Shown in pieces: positions 59,821 to 64,000 of a stretch of DNA of 64,000 nt. The notes under the pieces were generated by a model. That model was not told the DNA's origin and searched no databases. It worked only from the letters and a program-made list of their open reading frames with translations. Each line of letters begins with the position of its first letter. The stretch's first letter is position 1. The stretch spans positions 1 through 64,000 of the forward strand of contig JANYBW010000029.1 in the NCBI GenBank assembly GCA_025360585.1, written 5' to 3'. Position numbers and translations under genes: made by a program. The DNA is from Actinomycetes bacterium. GTDB lineage: Bacteria; Actinomycetota; Acidimicrobiia; IMCC26256; PALSA-610.

Positions 59821-60768
59821 ATGCCTGAGCCGACCGCAGCAAATCAACACATGGCGTACCGTCTCGCTCCGAGACTGGTCATGCCGAAGCAACTCGGGCG
59901 CGCAAATGCCGCCGCGATTGCAACGGTGATGGCCTGCAAGCCATTGCCGGTATTCGCTCATCACCTGGCGTTTGGGTGCGTACGGCTCTTGGGCAACCTT
60001 GCGCCCGTTGGTCGCTCGGCCGCGTCGCCGATCGTGCCCGAACTCGGCGCGATCCTTGCGGTAATTCAAACGGAGATCGGCGGACTCGACGGTTTCGCGG
60101 TCAGCAGTCGGAGGCAAGCCGATCGTCGCGCGTTCCTTGTACTTGCGTATCGGCAGCGGCGCCCATTCGCGTTTCTCAAAATCGCAGAGGCGGGGCAAGC
60201 CGGCGGATTCGATGCGGAACACGCATGCCTGAGCGGCTTGGCCCGACCCGATGCACCAATGCCCAGCTCACCAGTGCCCGATTCACCAGTGCTTGTGCCA
60301 ACGTTGCTTGGAGCTGGTGAGTTCAGCGGCATGCGCTGGACCGCGATGTCGGCACTACCTCCTCGGCCTCATCGCCCCGCGAAGACGGCCGACGTAGGCA
60401 CGATTGTGGATTGGTTTCAATCCAAATTGGCCGGCCGCTTACCTGGTGTCGCACCCACTGGTTGGGTTCCGATCCACGGCGATTTTGCGCCTTGGAATCT
60501 GCGGCGTTTGTTCGGCGCCGGTCTCACACTCTTTGATTTCGAAGACGCCCGCTACGGCCCCGCGGATGCCGATACAACGTTTTGGCATCTTGCAGTAGCG
60601 ACGTTGCGTGGCAAAGCCGTGATCATGCCGATGCGCGCCGAAACGCTTATGTTTTGGGAAGAATTTCTCTCGCAACGTATCGCCGCCGCCGCGAAGCCGG
60701 AACTCGATCTGCAACTGTTAGCGACATTACGTGGCGCTGCAACTGCGAAACGGCGGTCGCGGCGATAA
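59821..60768 (+). CDS. Phosphotransferase (APH/choline-kinase-fold) protein
   Basis: A 315-residue protein with the C-terminal catalytic loop PIHGDFAPWNLRRLFG and the metal-binding LFDFEDARYGPADAD of aminoglycoside-phosphotransferase-like kinases. The N-terminal lobe is only partly conserved (FLKIAEAGQAGGFDAEHAC would contain the ATP-binding Lys). A 15-bp unit repeated three times (60254-60298) makes a Pro-rich linker. It begins nine bases after the sulfotransferase, so it may phosphorylate a sugar or lipid precursor of the same pathway. The 3' end overlaps the convergent PAP2 gene by 42 bp. Confidence 0.82.
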   Translation: MPEPTAANQHMAYRLAPRLVMPKQLGRANAAAIATVMACKPLPVFAHHLAFGCVRLLGNLAPVGRSAASPIVPELGAILAVIQTEIGGLDGFAVSSRRQADRRAFLVLAYRQRRPFAFLKIAEAGQAGGFDAEHACLSGLARPDAPMPSSPVPDSPVLVPTLLGAGEFSGMRWTAMSALPPRPHRPAKTADVGTIVDWFQSKLAGRLPGVAPTGWVPIHGDFAPWNLRRLFGAGLTLFDFEDARYGPADADTTFWHLAVATLRGKAVIMPMRAETLMFWEEFLSQRIAAAAKPELDLQLLATLRGAATAKRRSRR

Positions 60769-61602
60769 TTCAGGTTTCGCAAACCGCAGGGCGATGAATG
60801 TTGTCGCCACCGTGGTCGCGGCCATCAACAACATTGCGGCAACGAATGCGCGGTTCAGTGTGGCCGTCGGTGGCGGAAAGCGCGCTGGGGAGCTCACTGC
60901 CGCAAGCCCCAATCCACTGGCACCGAGAAGCACACCCAGCCCAGCGTGCATCGAAGTTTTCCCGCGCCCGAAGCGCGCCGCGCTCGCGTCAATATTCAGT
61001 CTTGTTGGCTCGACGACGAGCCCATGCACAACAGCCCCCCAGATCGTGGCCGCCATCGCGCTGGCTATCGCATCGCTGGGCCGATGCCGCGCGAGCAATA
61101 CCACTGCCGTCATCACGGTCATCGTTGAGACGGCATGGAACGCGATTGCCAAGTTTCGGAATCGAGGCGTAGCGAACCGCACGACGACAATCGAAGCGGC
61201 AACGACGTACGCCGTGTGGCCGCTCGCGAACGTCGCGCCCCCGATCCACGCGGGTACGGGAGAGTGCCGAGGATGCGGCAGGACAACTTTGAGCAGCTCT
61301 GCGAACACCACCGGTGGGACGACCGTGACGACGAGATCGCGCACCGTTGTGAATACTGCATGTTGGCGCCGCCACAACGCGATAGCGACAAGCATTGCGC
61401 TTGAACTGCCGAGCACGAGAAGTTTCGACCAATGACGCATCGAAAACATTCGGTTCTCGCCGAAATGGCGGCCGAGATGATGCAGCGTGGAATACAACTT
61501 CGCGGCATCGTCGAAGCGCTGACCCCACGACGTCAGCACGAATACGCAGTACAACGCGGCGATACTCACGATTCCGCCCATCGCAAGCCTTGGGCGGGTC
61601 AT
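60727..61602 (-). CDS. PAP2-superfamily membrane phosphatase
   Basis: A 291-residue membrane protein with about six hydrophobic segments and the acid-phosphatase motifs KVVLPHPR (K-x6-RP type, modified), ASGH, and ARHRPSDAIAS (R-H-x3-D). PAP2 proteins dephosphorylate lipids such as undecaprenyl or phosphatidate pyrophosphate. ATG at 61602 follows the upstream monooxygenase stop by two bases, so it is the last gene of a three-gene run. The C-terminal 42 bases overlap the phosphotransferase gene. Confidence 0.8.
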   Translation of the reverse strand: MTRPRLAMGGIVSIAALYCVFVLTSWGQRFDDAAKLYSTLHHLGRHFGENRMFSMRHWSKLLVLGSSSAMLVAIALWRRQHAVFTTVRDLVVTVVPPVVFAELLKVVLPHPRHSPVPAWIGGATFASGHTAYVVAASIVVVRFATPRFRNLAIAFHAVSTMTVMTAVVLLARHRPSDAIASAMAATIWGAVVHGLVVEPTRLNIDASAARFGRGKTSMHAGLGVLLGASGLGLAAVSSPARFPPPTATLNRAFVAAMLLMAATTVATTFIALRFAKPELSPRPPFRSCSAT

Positions 61603-61604
61603 GT

Positions 61605-62693
61605 TCACAGCGGGCAATGGTTCAGCTCTGACAAGACCAGATCCGCGAATCGGTTGCACTCGTCTCGGTGGGGATATCCAGAAAGGATGAAACTATCGAT
61701 GCCAAGGTCGCGATACCGCAGCAACTTGTCGCGTACTTGACTCGCATCGCCAACAATGGCCGCTCCGCATCCGCTGCGGGCCCGCCCGATGCCAGTCCAG
61801 AGGTTCGGCTCAACGTAGCCATCGTTGTCTGATTGTTCACGGAGATCGCGCTGACGGTTGACTCCGGCCGAGGCGCTGTCGAGTGAGCGAGCGCGGATGC
61901 GTTCTCCTTGCTCATCATCGAGCCGCGACAACAAGCGTTGCGCGGCGGATCGGGCTTCGCGTTCAGTCTCGCGGACCACGACGTGGGTTCGGAAACCGAA
62001 TCGCAGCGTTCTGCCGTACAACGCGGCACGGTCGCGCATATCTGCGATGAGCTCGGCTGCGCTCTGTTCGGTTTCGGGCCACATGAGATAGACATCCGCG
62101 GCTTGGGCCGCAACGTCGCGGGCAGCTTCCGAAAGCCCTCCGAAATACATGGGCGGACACGCAGCATTGTGTGGGCGAACGGTCGGAGCGTTGAGTGCGA
62201 TTTGGTAGAACTCGCCGTCTACGTCGACAGCAATGCCGTTCAGTAACCCGCGCACAATCTGCATCGCTTCGAGCGTTCGGCGGTAGCGTGGTGCGCTCGC
62301 CAACGTTGCGCCCGGCAGATCACTCGAGATGATGTTGATGGTTAAACGCCCGCCACTCATCTGATCGAGCGTTGCGAGTTGGCGTGCGAGCTGTGGCGGC
62401 CAAAGCTCACCCATTCGCACCGCGACCAACATCCGCATGCCCTCGTTGAGCAGGGGAGCAATACCGCCCGCGAACGCAACTGCGTCGATGCCGAGTTCGT
62501 AGCCCGAGGGCAACAAAATATTGTCGTATCCGCGGCCTTGGGCATCAAGCACAATGTTGCGGCAATGTTCCCAGGAACTCCGCAACTTGGGATCGGCTAC
62601 ACCAAGAAATTCGTAGTCATCATCGCAGAGCGCGGCGAACCAAGCGACTTCAATCGGCACCTCGCGCGCCGCATTTCTCGGCGCGTCGTTCAC
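61605..62693 (-). CDS. Luciferase-like (LLM) flavin-dependent monooxygenase
   Basis: A 362-residue TIM-barrel oxidoreductase: VAWFAALCDDDYEFLG at the N-terminus, the typical AVRMGELWPPQLARQLATLDQMSGGRLTINIISSD, and CPPMYFGGLSEAARDVAAQAAD. The pattern is close to alkanesulfonate monooxygenase SsuD, which uses reduced FMN; actinobacterial relatives may use F420. No flavin reductase or sulfonate transporter is nearby, so the substrate is open. GTG at 62693 overlaps the aldo/keto reductase stop (GTGA), and is chosen over an in-frame ATG at 62732. Confidence 0.9.
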   Translation of the reverse strand: MNDAPRNAAREVPIEVAWFAALCDDDYEFLGVADPKLRSSWEHCRNIVLDAQGRGYDNILLPSGYELGIDAVAFAGGIAPLLNEGMRMLVAVRMGELWPPQLARQLATLDQMSGGRLTINIISSDLPGATLASAPRYRRTLEAMQIVRGLLNGIAVDVDGEFYQIALNAPTVRPHNAACPPMYFGGLSEAARDVAAQAADVYLMWPETEQSAAELIADMRDRAALYGRTLRFGFRTHVVVRETEREARSAAQRLLSRLDDEQGERIRARSLDSASAGVNRQRDLREQSDNDGYVEPNLWTGIGRARSGCGAAIVGDASQVRDKLLRYRDLGIDSFILSGYPHRDECNRFADLVLSELNHCPL

Positions 62694-63577
62694 GGCAGCG
62701 GGCGTCCTGTCGCCGCGAGCAATCCGTACCATTCTGATCGTGCAAGCTTGACGTCGGCCGCCGTTGCCGCATCGCGGATTCGCTCAATGTTTTGGGTGCC
62801 AATAATGGGGATCGGACGGCTCGGATGATGCAAGATCCATGCCAACGCGATCGCGGTGGTGCTCACTTCATGGACCGCAGCAACCGCGCTCAGCGCAACG
62901 CCGAGGGGCGATTCTGTATCGGCAATGGCACCGCGCCCGAGCGGGCTCCAAGCGAGTGGGGTTGCCTTGTGCTGGATCGCGAGATCGAGGACACCGTCAT
63001 CGATCGTTTCATAATGCCACAACGACAATTCTGGCTGTGTCGTGGCGATGAGCCCGGGGCTCGATTGCACAATCGCAGCAAATTGCGATGCCGTATAATT
63101 CGAAACTCCGACGGCTCGGGCGCGGCCACTCTCAACGATTTCTGCCAACGTTGCCGCGACTTCCGCTGGATGGGCCATGAGATCAGGGCGATGAATTTGG
63201 TAGAGATCGATGGTATCGATACCCAAACGGCTCAACGAAGCATCGCACGCATCCAAGAGATAGTTGCGGCTGCTGTCGTAGGGCACGCCGGGCTGAATCC
63301 CACCCTTGGTTGCGATCACCATTTCAGCTCGCAACGACGGTGCGCCGCGCAGCACCTTGCCCAAGAGCGTTTCGGAGGCACCGAAGCCGCCCGTGGGATC
63401 ACCGTAGCCATAAATGTCTGCGGTGTCGATCAGCGTCATTCCGTAACTCAGTGCGGCATCGATCTTGGCCGTCGCGGGCGCAAGGTCGGTGCCGGCAAAA
63501 CGCCAACACCCAAAGGAAATATTGCCAACCCGGAGGTCCGTGTTGCCGAGCTGGCGCAGCGCGTTGCGAGAGGTCAT
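62690..63577 (-). CDS. Aldo/keto reductase
   Basis: A 295-residue TIM-barrel NADP-dependent oxidoreductase. Catalytic tetrad as DTADIYG (Asp, Tyr), ATKGG (Lys) and YQIHRPD (His); the cofactor motif near the C-terminus is PIIGTQNIERI. I use ATG at 63577; a GTG nine bases upstream is in frame. It overlaps the monooxygenase gene by 4 bases and heads the AKR-monooxygenase-PAP2 run. Substrate unknown. Confidence 0.93.
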   Translation of the reverse strand: MTSRNALRQLGNTDLRVGNISFGCWRFAGTDLAPATAKIDAALSYGMTLIDTADIYGYGDPTGGFGASETLLGKVLRGAPSLRAEMVIATKGGIQPGVPYDSSRNYLLDACDASLSRLGIDTIDLYQIHRPDLMAHPAEVAATLAEIVESGRARAVGVSNYTASQFAAIVQSSPGLIATTQPELSLWHYETIDDGVLDLAIQHKATPLAWSPLGRGAIADTESPLGVALSAVAAVHEVSTTAIALAWILHHPSRPIPIIGTQNIERIRDAATAADVKLARSEWYGLLAATGRPLP

Positions 63578-63644
63578 GGTGGACACCGTAGGTCAGCACG
63601 CAATGGCATTTCGGTAGGAAACCGTGCCGTCGCCGACACGGGCG

Positions 63645-63896
63645 TCACACTGCGCGCAATCCCACCGGTTCCAGCGTCTCGTGCAGCGTCACCGCTGGTG
63701 GGGCACCGGGGTCGACGCGGCGAATCGAGGCGATGCGGTCGGTACGCAAGCTTGCCACCCGCAGCGACCATCCCGAAATTTTGCCGTGCCCGCCGTCGCT
63801 TTGAAAAAACGTTGTGAACGGTCCTTCGAGTTGATAGGCGTTCGCATCCTCTACTAGTTCGTGGTCACCATCGAGCGTAATGATTGCAAATGTCAT
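63645..63896 (-). CDS. Small protein of unknown function
   Basis: An 83-residue protein (MTFAIITLDGDHELVEDANA...) with a GGAGG at good distance upstream of ATG 63896. It is beta-rich with a basic middle (RVASLRTDRIASIRRV) and no membrane segment or known motif. It precedes the aldo/keto reductase gene by 67 bases on the same strand and may belong to the same transcript. Confidence 0.6.
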   Translation of the reverse strand: MTFAIITLDGDHELVEDANAYQLEGPFTTFFQSDGGHGKISGWSLRVASLRTDRIASIRRVDPGAPPAVTLHETLEPVGLRAV

Positions 63897-64000
63897 AGTC
63901 CGAGACCTCCGTTGCCGCGAGTAGGTCACAGTTGTACCCCGACGAGCCTGGGGATTGGAAGTGGTGAAACCTATGAATTTCTTGTGCACGACCTGGGGAT

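Overview
This 64 kb window comes from a chromosome of an actinobacterium with moderate to high G+C. The evidence is a stretch (27.6-32.5 kb) whose order pgsA-like / gcvH / FHA protein / MerR / bifunctional-nuclease-family (DUF151) / MerR is the order known from the mycobacterial Rv1822-Rv1832 neighbourhood, many GTG starts, an F420-type luciferase-like oxidoreductase and CoxD/CoxE/XdhC genes. The long PKD-repeat surface protein and general style would suit an Acidimicrobiia-like lineage, but I cannot fix the class from sequence alone.

Region 1 (1-5.9 kb) is a decaying accessory island. It holds an ISL3-family insertion sequence, two related winged-helix proteins (one cut by the window edge, one frameshifted), a VapBC-like pair whose toxin carries a 1-base frameshift, the 3' part of a tRNA-Gly (possible attachment site), remnants of a second PIN toxin and of a DUF4238 protein, an MNT antitoxin followed by a beheaded HEPN toxin, and an apparently intact Doc/antitoxin pair. 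A 19-bp palindromic motif occurs identically at two places in this island.

Region 2 (6-17.5 kb) is dominated by transition-metal handling: on the minus strand a run of unknown exported protein, DUF4331 protein, TPR protein, and an ECF-type cobalt (or nickel) importer CbiM-CbiQ-CbiO with overlapping genes; divergently, a NicO/RcnA-type transporter with a long extracytoplasmic domain and a very His-rich loop. Flanking genes are a DUF347 membrane protein, a Gly-rich secreted protein and a DUF2127 membrane protein.

Region 3 (17.5-27.6 kb) is metabolic: enoyl-CoA hydratase/isomerase, SnoaL-like protein, class III aminotransferase, a CoxD-CoxE-XdhC-XdhC maturation set for a molybdenum hydroxylase that is not itself in the window, an atypical SDR, an acyl-CoA synthetase, a small lipoprotein and a gamma-glutamyltransferase, whose 3' end runs into 28-bp tandem repeats. 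Region 4 (27.6-32.5 kb) is the conserved phospholipid/glycine-cleavage/regulator block ending with gcvT.

Region 5 (32.5-45.5 kb) is a surface polysaccharide locus: a Wzy-like polymerase, three glycosyltransferases, a Wzx-like flippase, a Wzz/tyrosine-kinase-like fusion with a damaged Walker A, a CDP-tyvelose-epimerase-like protein, a WecG/TagA glycosyltransferase, a WbaP-type initiating sugar transferase, and an ABC exporter pair (permease plus Wzt-like ATPase). Region 6 (45.5-50.7 kb) is a compact nonribosomal peptide cluster: PPTase, SyrP-like Fe(II)/2-oxoglutarate dioxygenase, and one NRPS with half a C domain, a glycine-type A domain, PCP and a cysteine-type thioesterase. Region 7 (51.1-64 kb) starts with a 2600-residue exported protein (cohesin-like domain, beta-helix, 14 PKD domains, three jelly-roll-like modules), then a sulfotransferase, a phosphotransferase-fold kinase, and on the other strand a PAP2 phosphatase, a luciferase-like monooxygenase, an aldo/keto reductase and a small unknown protein.
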